A program made the position numbers and the translations under genes. The notes beneath the pieces were generated by a model, which saw only the letters and a list, made by a program, of their open reading frames with translations, searched no databases and was not told the origin of the DNA. A DNA stretch of 64,000 nt from Maritalea sp049801075 (GTDB lineage Bacteria > Pseudomonadota > Alphaproteobacteria > Rhizobiales > Devosiaceae): assembly GCF_049801075.1 (NCBI RefSeq), contig NZ_JBNAGG010000001.1, positions 620,001 to 684,000 on the forward strand, read 5' to 3'. Position 1 is the stretch's first letter. Each line of letters starts with the position of its first letter. Below, in pieces: positions 43,384 through 51,593 of the stretch.

Positions 43384-43857
43384 CTAGATTTCGCGCGCAA
43401 GCTTTGAGTCGAGGGACATAGCGCCACCGCCCTTAATGGCGAAATATAGCGCTGCTACGCCCCAGAAAAGTGGATATTCATAACCGCGCGCGGTCCAAAA
43501 GAAGCCGTTTGGCAGATGGAACTGCACCGCAAAGATCATGAAAATCAGCACCGCGATTGCCACTGGACGTGTAAACAAGCCAAAGGCCAACATCAGGCCG
43601 CCGAAAAATTCTACGCAGCCGATAAGAATGGCCATAAGCACGGGTGCTGGATAGCCGACACTTTCCAAGAATCCGGCCGTGCCGCCAATGCCGCCGCCGC
43701 CGAACATGCCAAAAAGTTTTTGCGCTCCATGCGGCACCAGCAACAGGCCCGTTGCCAACCGCAAGGCCAACCAGCCCAAGCCGTCTAATTTGGCATAAAC
43801 TTGTCCGAGCGCCGGAATAGCAAGCCGATTTGAAGTTGTTGTTGTACTGTCTGTCAT
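43384..43857 (-). CDS. DoxX family membrane protein
   Basis: The 157-residue protein has four membrane segments and the DoxX pattern LRLATGLLLVPHGAQKLFGMFGG and GCVEFFGGLMLAFGLFTRP. DoxX-like proteins often accompany aromatic catabolism genes; their role is not settled (redox or quinone linked). Placed between maiA and the fumarylpyruvate hydrolase gene. Confidence 0.88.
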   Translation of the reverse strand: MTDSTTTTSNRLAIPALGQVYAKLDGLGWLALRLATGLLLVPHGAQKLFGMFGGGGIGGTAGFLESVGYPAPVLMAILIGCVEFFGGLMLAFGLFTRPVAIAVLIFMIFAVQFHLPNGFFWTARGYEYPLFWGVAALYFAIKGGGAMSLDSKLAREI

Positions 43858-43894
43858 GTCATTTTCCTCCCGTTAGACCCGACATTGCACTAAT

Positions 43895-44599
43895 CTAAAG
43901 TGCACCCCCTATCCGCACTGACAGTGACGGAAGTCCTTCAATTTTGCAGTCCAGCTGGTCGCCCGAAACAACCGCCCCAACACCCGCAGGTGTGCCGGTG
44001 AAGATCAAATCTCCCGCTCGCAATGGGTAGAATTTGGACACGTAGGCAATTGTCTCTGGAACCGACCAGATGAGATCGGAAATGTCTGCTTGTTGGCGTG
44101 TTTCGCCGTTTACCGTGAGCAAGATTTCACCGCGCTCAATGTGTCCTTTTTCAGCAGCGGGCTGCAGGCGCCCTGTGGGGCAGGATTGAGCAAAGTTTTT
44201 GCCCGTATCCCAAGGCCGCCCTTTGTCACGCGCTTGCAATTGTAGGTCACGCCGCGTCATATCTAGCCCGACCGCATAGCCCCAAATATGGTCATTTGCG
44301 TCAGCTTCCGCGATGCGGAACCCGTCCACGCCTATTGCCACCACCAATTCTGCTTCGTGATGGTAATTCGCAGTTTCCGGCGGATAGGCAATTTCCGTCT
44401 TATCTTCCGGCGCCGCATTTACGACCGCTTCAGGCCATTTTGTGAAGAAAAACGGCGCTTCGCGATTTGGATCTTTTCCCATTTCACGGGCATGGGCTTC
44501 ATAGTTGCGACCGATGCAAAAAATCCGGCCGACAGCAAAGTCATCGCCACCCGTTGTTTTCAATGTGGAGATTTGGTTATTCGCAAACAACAATGTCAT
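43895..44599 (-). CDS. Fumarylpyruvate hydrolase (FAH family)
   Basis: The protein is 234 residues from the ATG at 44599 (TTG at 44608 overlapping the previous stop is also possible). Short FAH-family form with IFCIGRNYEAHAREMG, FFFTKWPEAVV, YHHEAELVVAIG with metal-binding acids, GLDMTRRDLQ and GDLIFTGTPAGVGAV. In the gentisate pathway it splits fumarylpyruvate into fumarate and pyruvate. Directly follows the dioxygenase gene. Confidence 0.91.
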   Translation of the reverse strand: MTLLFANNQISTLKTTGGDDFAVGRIFCIGRNYEAHAREMGKDPNREAPFFFTKWPEAVVNAAPEDKTEIAYPPETANYHHEAELVVAIGVDGFRIAEADANDHIWGYAVGLDMTRRDLQLQARDKGRPWDTGKNFAQSCPTGRLQPAAEKGHIERGEILLTVNGETRQQADISDLIWSVPETIAYVSKFYPLRAGDLIFTGTPAGVGAVVSGDQLDCKIEGLPSLSVRIGGAL

Positions 44600-44604
44600 A
44601 GAGT

Positions 44605-45615
44605 TCAAAGTCTTTCTTCGCGCCAGAAGCCTAGCTTCTCATGGCATGTACGATCTGAATAGCTAAACAGGGTCAGCTCTTCATCGGCTTCAATTTCAAG
44701 CACCGCCCATGACGGCACAGCGACAAGATTTTTAGGACTGATTTCAAAGCGCTTTCCATCCAAGATGACGGTGCCAGAGCCTGAAACGCCTGTGTAGACG
44801 CTGCTTGAGCTTTGCCGATATGGCTCGGTTTTCGCCCCTGCTCTAATGCGATGGCAAAATGCGGAAACAGTGCCCATCACTGCCCCACCATCAACAGGGT
44901 TGGTGAACTCCATTGCCCATCCAAGATGTGGATCGAAGGCAGTTGCCTCAGCAAATGTTGTCAGCGCACTGCCCCATTTCGCATACGGGAAATGGAATAG
45001 CGGCGTGCGTTGATCGTCAGATGCCACTGAAGCAGGTTTAAGGTTTGAACCGTAGCTTGCTAAACATGTGCCTGCGGGCAAACTATCTGAAGCTGGAATA
45101 TTGCCATCACGCTCTGCAAAGCCCGCAGCAAAATGCTGGACAATTGGAATATCCAACCCGTCCAGCCAGATTGCCGGCCCGCCGTCGCCACCATGTTCGT
45201 GCCAACGCCAAGATGGCGTTAAAACCAAATCAAAGGGGTGCATCTCCACCATTTCACCATCAACTGAGGTCCATGCGCCATTGCTTTCCAGCACAAAGCG
45301 CAATGCAGATTGGGTGTGGCGGTGTGCCGGAGCAATTTCGCCGGGCAAAACCAGCTGCAACCCTGCGTAAAGCGATTCAGTCACCCGGTGCGTGCCCGCC
45401 AAACCTGGGTTTTCCAAAATCAGCACCCGACGTTCCGCCTCTTCGGCACTGATTTGCTCACCTGCTTGGAGAAGCAGTTTCTTCAAATCTTCAAATTTCC
45501 ATTGATGTGCGACCGCGTTTGGCTTTGGCGTTTCGGTCACCAAATTGGCCATCACTGACCATAATGGCGAAACACCATGTTGCTCAAACTGCGCAGAAAG
45601 CGCCGCATCCACCAT
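44605..45615 (-). CDS. Gentisate 1,2-dioxygenase
   Basis: The 336-residue bicupin protein has the GDO motif GLQLVLPGEIAPAHRHTQSALRFVLE, where P-A-H-R-H-T-x-S-A-x-R gives two iron-binding histidines, and a third in the SWRWHEHGG region. It opens the ring of gentisate (2,5-dihydroxybenzoate) to maleylpyruvate using Fe(II) and O2. As first gene of the operon, 129 bases from the divergent IclR gene, it is likely the main regulated step. AGGGGGAG precedes the ATG. Confidence 0.92.
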   Translation of the reverse strand: MVDAALSAQFEQHGVSPLWSVMANLVTETPKPNAVAHQWKFEDLKKLLLQAGEQISAEEAERRVLILENPGLAGTHRVTESLYAGLQLVLPGEIAPAHRHTQSALRFVLESNGAWTSVDGEMVEMHPFDLVLTPSWRWHEHGGDGGPAIWLDGLDIPIVQHFAAGFAERDGNIPASDSLPAGTCLASYGSNLKPASVASDDQRTPLFHFPYAKWGSALTTFAEATAFDPHLGWAMEFTNPVDGGAVMGTVSAFCHRIRAGAKTEPYRQSSSSVYTGVSGSGTVILDGKRFEISPKNLVAVPSWAVLEIEADEELTLFSYSDRTCHEKLGFWREERL

Positions 45616-45638
45616 AATCTCCCCCTATCAGAAATTAC

Positions 45639-45669
45639 ATTATGCATAATTGATTGCATAATACGTAAT
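45639..45669. promoter_or_regulatory. Palindromic operator cluster in the gentisate/IclR divergent promoter
   Basis: A perfect 12-bp palindrome ATTATGCATAAT (45639-45650) also forms a larger inverted repeat, ATTATGCA-N8-TGCATAAT (to 45662), and runs into ATACGTAAT. It is 24 bases upstream of the dioxygenase ATG, a position suited to repression. IclR proteins bind such palindromes, often as tetramers on two sites. Confidence 0.6.
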
Positions 45670-45743
45670 ATGTTGCAAGAGGCGAAATTACGTGAAATGG
45701 TTCCGCTTATTGAAAATTCTTTTTTTACGCAGTGCTTTAAGCT

Positions 45744-46523
45744 ATGAATTTTTCCATGAACAAAAATAACGAACCCGAAGATAAGAAGGGCGGCATTCAG
45801 GCCGTTGGTGTCGCTAGCGAAATTCTTTCGGCACTGTGTGAGCATTCCGGTGCAATGCAGCTAAAAGAAGTTGCTGAAACCACCGGTCTCTCGGCGCCGA
45901 AGGTGCACCGCTATTTAAGCAGTCTTATTCATTCGGGGTTGGCCGAACAGGATCATCGCACAGGCCTTTATAGCCTTGGCCCCATGGCCACGCGGCTGGG
46001 TCTTGCCGCCATCGGCCAAAACAATGTTGTGATGCGCGCAAGTACCCTACTCAAAGATCTGTGCATTGATTTGCAGACCTCGGGTCATTTGGCCATTTGG
46101 GGCGAGCGCGGCCCCGTTCTTATCCGCAACGAACATGGCGGGCCGCCGATCATCTCAACCATGGGCCTTGGCGCAACAATGCCTCTTTTGCGCTCCGCTA
46201 CGGGTCGAGTTTATCTCTCCCATCTTTCGCGCAACGCGACCAAAAAGCTGCTGCAGCCAGAGATGAAAATTCTCAAAGTTAAGATGGAAGAAGTGGACGC
46301 CATCATCGAGCGCACACGAAAGCGTGGCTATGGCCGAATCTTTGAAGGCCTCATTCCCGGCCTGTTTGCTGTTTCATTTCCACTATTCGGCATTGACGGC
46401 AACATCCAATGTTGCATCACAATTATCTCTACTGACCGCGAGTTCTTTGCGGAAAATGGCGAGCCAATTTCCCTCGTCCAACATCGCGTTCAAAATCTCA
46501 ACAAGATAAACATGGCGACTTAG
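45744..46523 (+). CDS. IclR-family transcriptional regulator of gentisate catabolism
   Basis: The 259-residue protein has an N-terminal winged helix (about 20-80: VASEILSALCEHSGAMQLKE, then VAETTGLSAPKVHRYLSSLI) and a C-terminal IclR effector domain. Divergent from the gentisate operon with a palindrome between, so gentisate or a pathway intermediate is the likely ligand. The ATG at 45744 was taken; Met5 is an alternative. Confidence 0.9.
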   Translation: MNFSMNKNNEPEDKKGGIQAVGVASEILSALCEHSGAMQLKEVAETTGLSAPKVHRYLSSLIHSGLAEQDHRTGLYSLGPMATRLGLAAIGQNNVVMRASTLLKDLCIDLQTSGHLAIWGERGPVLIRNEHGGPPIISTMGLGATMPLLRSATGRVYLSHLSRNATKKLLQPEMKILKVKMEEVDAIIERTRKRGYGRIFEGLIPGLFAVSFPLFGIDGNIQCCITIISTDREFFAENGEPISLVQHRVQNLNKINMAT

Positions 46524-46580
46524 GTAAACGACAAATCTCAGCCAGATTTGTTGTTGATGCCAAAGAGAACGTTGTTGAAA

Positions 46581-46593
46581 ATCCATTTTGGAT
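46581..46593. promoter_or_regulatory. Operator site 1, ATCCA-TTT-TGGAT, before the wHTH-SBP regulator
   Basis: This perfect 5-3-5 palindrome lies 61 bases before the regulator's GTG start. The same arms recur at 49565 and 63690 and, with one change, at 53148. It is the expected autoregulatory site. Confidence 0.6.
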
Positions 46594-46653
46594 ATTTTGT
46601 CACCTATCGCTAGGTCTGACAATTTGAGAATATCCGCTATTGGAGGAAATGAC

Positions 46654-48357
46654 GTGACCAGAGACGAGCTTATACGCATTTTGGACTTTGCGGATACATC
46701 GCGACAAATTTGTTCAGACCGCACCAATCTCGCTGCCCCGGATGCGCGGTGGAATATTATCTCTTATTCCATGCGCCGACATTTGGAAGGCAAATTGTTG
46801 ACCATCACATCTGCGGCATCAGCGTCAGGTGTTCCCTACGGCACAGCCATGCGCAGGATCACGGAGTTGATCGATGAGGAGCTTTTGCACAAGCGCCCAA
46901 GATCAAATACGGGCCGCTCCTTCTCTTTGCATCCCACCCGCAAATTAATCCGCGAATTCGAGTCATATGCGCTGCAGCTCAAGGCCCATGTGGGTAAAAC
47001 ATTTGGGTTTGTCCAAAATGGTGGCACGGCTACAGATTTCTTCTTTGGCGGCTCTTATATGACGGCTAAGATCTTATCGTTTCCCAACGCCATGCGGACG
47101 GGTGTTGGGTTCGACAAGAAGATAAAGATCCTTTGCTCACCAGATCCTACCTTTAGAACGCTTAAGCAGCATGCGCGCACGATCAATGAGCTTTGCGGCA
47201 CGCAAGTGGAATTTACACTCTTACCTTTGAATGAGCTTTATTCACGCATCTTAGAAAATCACGAAATGGAGCAATCGGAGTTTGATATTGTCAATTTCGA
47301 TCTGCCTTGGCTGGGCAAGCTTGCCCATGATGAGATATTGCGCCCTCTTTCGGACTTGATTGAGAACGAACGGTATAATTCATCGGACTTCCACACCGCC
47401 GCGTGGAAAGGTGGACGATACCAAAACCGGCAATATGGCATTCCCATCCAACCCACTACTGAATTGCTGTTCTACCGTTCCGACCTGCTCAATGAGGCTG
47501 GCCTTAATCCGCCGCAAACGACCGAAGACGTATTGTTGGCGGCCCGAACATTGCACAAGTTTCGAGGGGCAACGCCCGGCATTGTGATGAATTACGGACG
47601 CGGCTTGCCAGTGGCGCATACCTTTGTGCAAACATTGGCGGATTTTGGCCAACCCATCATCAATTTGCAGCGGATCGATAGCGAATTCGATGTCGACAAT
47701 ATTGAAGGCGAGAACTTTCGGCCGATGATCGATACCGAGGCCGGACATCTAACAGCTGAATTTTTAAAAGCTCTATTGGACTACGCCCATCCGAAAAGCC
47801 TGAAATGCTCTTGGGATGAGCGGATTGCGATTTTCGCAAAGGGCGAAGCGGCGATGACATATGGCTGGTCTGTTCGCGCCGCGGCTTTCAGCAAAGAGGG
47901 CGCAAAGGAAATTTACGACAAAATCGGATTTGTTTGCCACCCGTCAGCGGAAGGGAAGCCATCTGTCTCACCTATTGGTGGATTTTGTTTGGGGATTCCG
48001 GCCAACCTGAGTGAAGAGAGGCGTCAATCTGCTTGGAAGGTCATGGAATATTTGGCCCGCCCGGAAATGATGAAATGGTATGTGCAAAATGGCAGCCATA
48101 CTAGCCCCCGTTTTTCCACCAGTGCGGACCCCGAAGTGCAGTCCTTTTCCAAAATTCTCGGTTATCTCGACACAATGGAACGCCAAGGGATGACACAAAA
48201 TTGGCCACGACCTCCCGTACCAGAGATAAGCGGCATTTTTGAAATTCTTGGAAATGTGATCCATCAGATGCTGTTGAAGGACATCACCATCAAACAAGCA
48301 CTTGTGACGTGCCAAAATTCAATTGATCATTTGATGCGCCAGAACGGACGCTACTAG
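46654..48357 (+). CDS. Fusion regulator: winged helix-turn-helix plus ABC solute-binding protein domain
   Basis: The GTG at 46654 is chosen because GGAGGA lies seven bases before it; the longer TTG frame would begin inside the operator. The product has 567 residues. Residues about 30-105 form a winged helix (LLTITSAASASGVPYGTAMR is followed by a long helix and an R-P-R-S-N-T-G-R-S-F-S-L wing). Residues about 150-560 match an SBP_bac_1 carbohydrate-binding domain: IKILCSPDPTFRTL, DIVNFDLPWLGKLA, YGIPIQPTTELLFYRSDLL and FAKGEAAMTYGW. There is no signal peptide or membrane anchor, so the binding domain must sit in the cytoplasm and act as a sugar sensor. The adjacent transporter uses a different, type I binding protein, so the sensor domain did not come from that gene. 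Confidence 0.82.
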   Translation: MTRDELIRILDFADTSRQICSDRTNLAAPDARWNIISYSMRRHLEGKLLTITSAASASGVPYGTAMRRITELIDEELLHKRPRSNTGRSFSLHPTRKLIREFESYALQLKAHVGKTFGFVQNGGTATDFFFGGSYMTAKILSFPNAMRTGVGFDKKIKILCSPDPTFRTLKQHARTINELCGTQVEFTLLPLNELYSRILENHEMEQSEFDIVNFDLPWLGKLAHDEILRPLSDLIENERYNSSDFHTAAWKGGRYQNRQYGIPIQPTTELLFYRSDLLNEAGLNPPQTTEDVLLAARTLHKFRGATPGIVMNYGRGLPVAHTFVQTLADFGQPIINLQRIDSEFDVDNIEGENFRPMIDTEAGHLTAEFLKALLDYAHPKSLKCSWDERIAIFAKGEAAMTYGWSVRAAAFSKEGAKEIYDKIGFVCHPSAEGKPSVSPIGGFCLGIPANLSEERRQSAWKVMEYLARPEMMKWYVQNGSHTSPRFSTSADPEVQSFSKILGYLDTMERQGMTQNWPRPPVPEISGIFEILGNVIHQMLLKDITIKQALVTCQNSIDHLMRQNGRY

Positions 48358-48387
48358 AAAAGCCCGCAATCCTTAAGGAATGCGGGC
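48358..48387 (-). terminator. Terminator between the convergent regulator and binding-protein genes
   Basis: A hairpin with arms GCCCGCAATCCTT and AAGGAATGCGGGC (13 positions, one A-A mismatch) lies between the two stops. On the minus strand it is followed by four T residues, which suits termination of the binding-protein transcript; it may act in both directions. Confidence 0.7.
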
Positions 48388-48412
48388 CACATTTAGCTCA
48401 ACTCAAAGTCGC

Positions 48413-49414
48413 TTACCAGCTTGGACGCTCAAACTCATCCACATTGTCTGGCGTCACTTTTGGCGTTTCAATGCCTTGCAAAGACGGCACCTCGATGCCA
48501 TTTGCAATCTTGATTGCGGTTTGAATGGCCAAAATTGCATCATCAACCGGTGATTGCTTGTTTGAGCCAGAGTGCCAACCCTCTTTCATCGCATCCCAAC
48601 CTTCGCCAAACTGATTGCAAGTTACGACTTTCACTTCGCCCGGTGCCTTTCCAGCGCCTTGCAGTGCGCTGATCACGCCGAGGCCCATGCCATCATCGAA
48701 TGCATAAACGCCGTCAATTTCATCACCGAACTGAGTGAGGAATGTTTCCATAACCGTTTGTGCTTTTTCACGGTTCCATTCGGCTGTTTGGCTGGCCAAG
48801 ATATTGATGTCCGGATAGGAATCCGCCATTTTATCTAGGAAGCAGTTTTTACGTAGAATTGACACTGTGTATCCTGGTGTCCCCTCTACAACAACAATAT
48901 CGCCTTCCCCGCCAAGCGACTCGGCCAACATCTCAGCTGATTGTTCTGCCTGTGCGCAGTCATCCGGACCAGTGTGTCCAGCAATATAACGACGCCCTGC
49001 TTCGCCGATGGGAGAATTCGACGTGATCACCGGGATGCCATTGCGGGATGCCTGACGGATCGCCGGAATCAAAGCATTTTGCGATGTTGGCCAAACCACC
49101 AACGCGTCAATCGGCTGAGATGACATATCTTGGATTTGGTCAAATTGTGTTGCGGGATCGCCTTGTGGGTCCAACACGATTGCTTGGATGCCAAGCTCTT
49201 TTGTGTAGCTTTCGGCAGTTTCCGCATATTTTGCCTGATAGGCGTTAGAACCCGGGTAAAGCACAGTGATGCCGATGCGCGTTTCGGCAAGCGGCTTTTT
49301 AAGTTCACCGCCCAACCAGTCAGGCGCGTCTTGTGCCATAGCTACGCCGGTGGCGCTTGCCAATAGTGCTGCGCTTGCGACCGCGAGCTTGATCGATTTG
49401 ATCATGCTTTTCAT
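48413..49414 (-). CDS. Sugar ABC transporter periplasmic binding protein (type I fold)
   Basis: The 333-residue precursor has a signal peptide (MKSMIKSIKLAVASAALLAS..., cut after A-M-A). The mature protein has the Peripla_BP_4 pattern: IGITVLYPGSNAYQAKYAE, PIDALVVWPTSQNALIPAIR, VITSNSPIGEAG and VYAFDDGMGLGVISAL. It diverges from the permease-permease-ATPase operon at 49.7-53.1 kb, with several palindromes between, and should feed that transporter. Neighbouring dehydrogenases suggest a polyol or cyclitol ligand. Confidence 0.92.
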   Translation of the reverse strand: MKSMIKSIKLAVASAALLASATGVAMAQDAPDWLGGELKKPLAETRIGITVLYPGSNAYQAKYAETAESYTKELGIQAIVLDPQGDPATQFDQIQDMSSQPIDALVVWPTSQNALIPAIRQASRNGIPVITSNSPIGEAGRRYIAGHTGPDDCAQAEQSAEMLAESLGGEGDIVVVEGTPGYTVSILRKNCFLDKMADSYPDINILASQTAEWNREKAQTVMETFLTQFGDEIDGVYAFDDGMGLGVISALQGAGKAPGEVKVVTCNQFGEGWDAMKEGWHSGSNKQSPVDDAILAIQTAIKIANGIEVPSLQGIETPKVTPDNVDEFERPSW

Positions 49415-49465
49415 ATTTATTCCTCCTCATTAATGCACAACTGACGTCGAGAAAAAGATCCCTTG

Positions 49466-49529
49466 CCAATCCAGATAATTGGACGATCTGTGCATTTGAA
49501 AAACAACGACCCTGATATCCAAATCTGAT
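49466..49529. promoter_or_regulatory. Additional imperfect palindromes in the divergent ABC promoter
   Basis: CCAAT-N7-ATTGG at 49466-49482 and ATCCA-AAT-CTGAT at 49517-49529 resemble the ATCCA-N3-TGGAT site, the second with two changes in its right arm. Weak secondary sites are possible; they may help control the binding-protein gene on the minus strand. Confidence 0.3.
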
Positions 49530-49564
49530 AACTGAACAGAAACGCCCATCAAACGACAATAAAT

Positions 49565-49577
49565 ATCCAATTTGGAT
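49565..49577. promoter_or_regulatory. Operator site 2, ATCCA-ATT-TGGAT, in the divergent sugar ABC promoter
   Basis: This perfect copy of the 5-3-5 palindrome lies 85 bases before the first permease start and 151 before the divergent binding-protein start. Confidence 0.6.
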
Positions 49578-49661
49578 GAACCTGCCCTGTTCGACCGTTT
49601 CGATTTGCGCCAGTTTACAATAGATTCTTATCAGGCAAAGTGCGGAGGAGAGATTTTGCCT

Positions 49662-50618
49662 ATGTTAAAACAGGATATGACCGCCCTCATCAGGCGGCAC
49701 GGTCTTTTATTCGCATTTGGCATTTTCTTAGCCGGGGTTGCGTTTACCACTGACACATTTTTGACCGTCGGCAACTTTCTAGATGTCATCCGTCAGGTTT
49801 CGATAACAGGGATGATCGCGATCGGCGTGACTTTTGTAGTCATTACCGGTCGTTTCGATCTGTCTGTGGGGTCGATGCTCACATTTTTGACGGTGATCGT
49901 TGTTGACCAACACAATGTGTCGGGTCCATTTATGGCTATCATCTATGTATTGATTGGCGGCATTGTAATCGGCGCCATCAATGGCATGTTGATCGGTTTT
50001 ATTGGGTTGAACGCCCTGATCGTAACGCTGGCAATGCTTTCATTCCTGCAAGGTCTGACCTTGTTTTACTCCGGCGGCGCCAATGTGAATGTGCAAAATG
50101 CGCAGGACACTTGGTTCGCGTTTTTTGGGCGTGCCGATTTATTTGAAATTCCAGTTCCCGCGCTGATATTTATTCTCACCGCGATCGTCGCAAGCTTTGT
50201 GTTGACCCGCACCACATTTGGTCGGCAAATCTTTGCGGTTGGCGGCAATGAAACAGCGAGTAAATTCTCTGGCATTGATACCCGCAAAACAATTTTCTTT
50301 GCTTACATCTTGTCCGGCCTAACCACGGCACTGGCTGCCATAATCATGGGGAGCCGGGTTATGGGGGCGCAAAACACAATTGGCCAAGGCTATGAGCTTA
50401 CGGTGCTTGCGGGCATTATTCTCGGTGGCACCTCGTTGCTGGGCGGCTCTGGCGGCATTTGGCGCACCATTCTCGGCATCACCATGCTGGGCTTCATTCA
50501 AAACGGCCTGCTCCTGCTTGGATATCCTTATTATGTTCAATGGCTTGTCACTTGGGTTGTGATCATCCTCGCGGTTTGGATTGATCTCGGTGCTAAGCGC
50601 GGAAAGGTATTTGCATAA
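49662..50618 (+). CDS. Sugar ABC transporter permease 1 (RbsC-like)
   Basis: The 319-residue hydrophobic protein has the BPD_transp_2 marks GVTFVVITGRFDLSVGSMLTFL, IFAVGGNETASKFSGIDTRK and LGGTSLLGGSGGIW. A GGAGGAGAG site serves either the ATG at 49662 or a TTG at 49656, the latter at ideal spacing. The longest frame starts within operator site 2 and is rejected. It probably pairs with permease 2 as a heterodimer. Confidence 0.9.
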   Translation: MLKQDMTALIRRHGLLFAFGIFLAGVAFTTDTFLTVGNFLDVIRQVSITGMIAIGVTFVVITGRFDLSVGSMLTFLTVIVVDQHNVSGPFMAIIYVLIGGIVIGAINGMLIGFIGLNALIVTLAMLSFLQGLTLFYSGGANVNVQNAQDTWFAFFGRADLFEIPVPALIFILTAIVASFVLTRTTFGRQIFAVGGNETASKFSGIDTRKTIFFAYILSGLTTALAAIIMGSRVMGAQNTIGQGYELTVLAGIILGGTSLLGGSGGIWRTILGITMLGFIQNGLLLLGYPYYVQWLVTWVVIILAVWIDLGAKRGKVFA

Positions 50619-51593
50619 ATGTCTACTCCCAACAAAATCTCCTTTCTTACGTCGATCAAAAACTGGCTGTTGCGCAACCATATTTGGGTGTTCTTTCTGG
50701 TGGTATTTGGCGCGTTTTCTCTCGCCTCCCCGTATTTTTTGACGGTGAACAATCTGAGCAATGTGCTCACCCAATCCGCCTTTATCGGCATTTTGGCCAT
50801 TGGCATGACTCTGGTGATGATCAATGGTGAAATTGATCTGTCAGTCGGCGCGGTTTTGGCTTTGGCCAGTGCGCTGGCCATCGGCCTCCAAGATTCTATC
50901 GGTGTGTGGCCCGCTGTTTTTTGCGGTTTGCTTTCCGGTGTGGCACTTGGTGCCTTGAATGGGACAATTATTGCCCTTTCCGGCATTCACTCCTTTATCG
51001 TGACCTTGGGCGCGTTGATTGGCGTGCGCGGACTTGTGTTCATTTATACAGGTGAAAACGCGCTGATGGTCAGTGATTTTTCATATACTGAATATCCTGA
51101 AATCTACCTTGGGCCCTTTTCAATCACAGCGATGATCTTTTTGGGCCTCGCCTTTCTTTTTCAATGGATTTTGACGTCCACGCGACATGGTCGTGAAGCC
51201 TATTCGGTAGGCGATAATATAGAAGCTGCGCACGATGCAGGCATTAATGTAAAGCGCAATAAAATCATCAATTTCACTATTTGCGGCGGACTTGCAGCAG
51301 TTGCGGGCATCTTGCTGTCCATGCGCTTGGGCACAGCGGAGCCAAATGCGGGCAAAATATGGGAGTTATGGACCATCATTGCCGTTGTGCTCGGCGGTGT
51401 GCGGCTTACGGGTGGCTATGGCACGTTGTGGATGACCATTGGTGGGGTTTTGACCTTAGCCGTCATGCGCAATGGCCTGCGTCTCCTGAGCACGCCCAAC
51501 TATGTGGAGCTCATGGTTATGGGTGCGGTACTTATTCTGGCATTGCTGCTTGATCACTTTTTGTCTGGTATCTCACGGAAGAAAACGTCATGA
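50619..51593 (+). CDS. Sugar ABC transporter permease 2 (RbsC-like)
   Basis: The 324-residue protein starts directly after the permease 1 stop and has the same fold: GMTLVMINGEIDLSVGAVLALAS, AYSVGDNIEAAHDAGINVKRNK and VLGGVRLTGGYGTLW. Two distinct permeases, in place of one homodimeric permease, mark this as the branch with heterodimeric channels. Confidence 0.92.
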   Translation: MSTPNKISFLTSIKNWLLRNHIWVFFLVVFGAFSLASPYFLTVNNLSNVLTQSAFIGILAIGMTLVMINGEIDLSVGAVLALASALAIGLQDSIGVWPAVFCGLLSGVALGALNGTIIALSGIHSFIVTLGALIGVRGLVFIYTGENALMVSDFSYTEYPEIYLGPFSITAMIFLGLAFLFQWILTSTRHGREAYSVGDNIEAAHDAGINVKRNKIINFTICGGLAAVAGILLSMRLGTAEPNAGKIWELWTIIAVVLGGVRLTGGYGTLWMTIGGVLTLAVMRNGLRLLSTPNYVELMVMGAVLILALLLDHFLSGISRKKTS

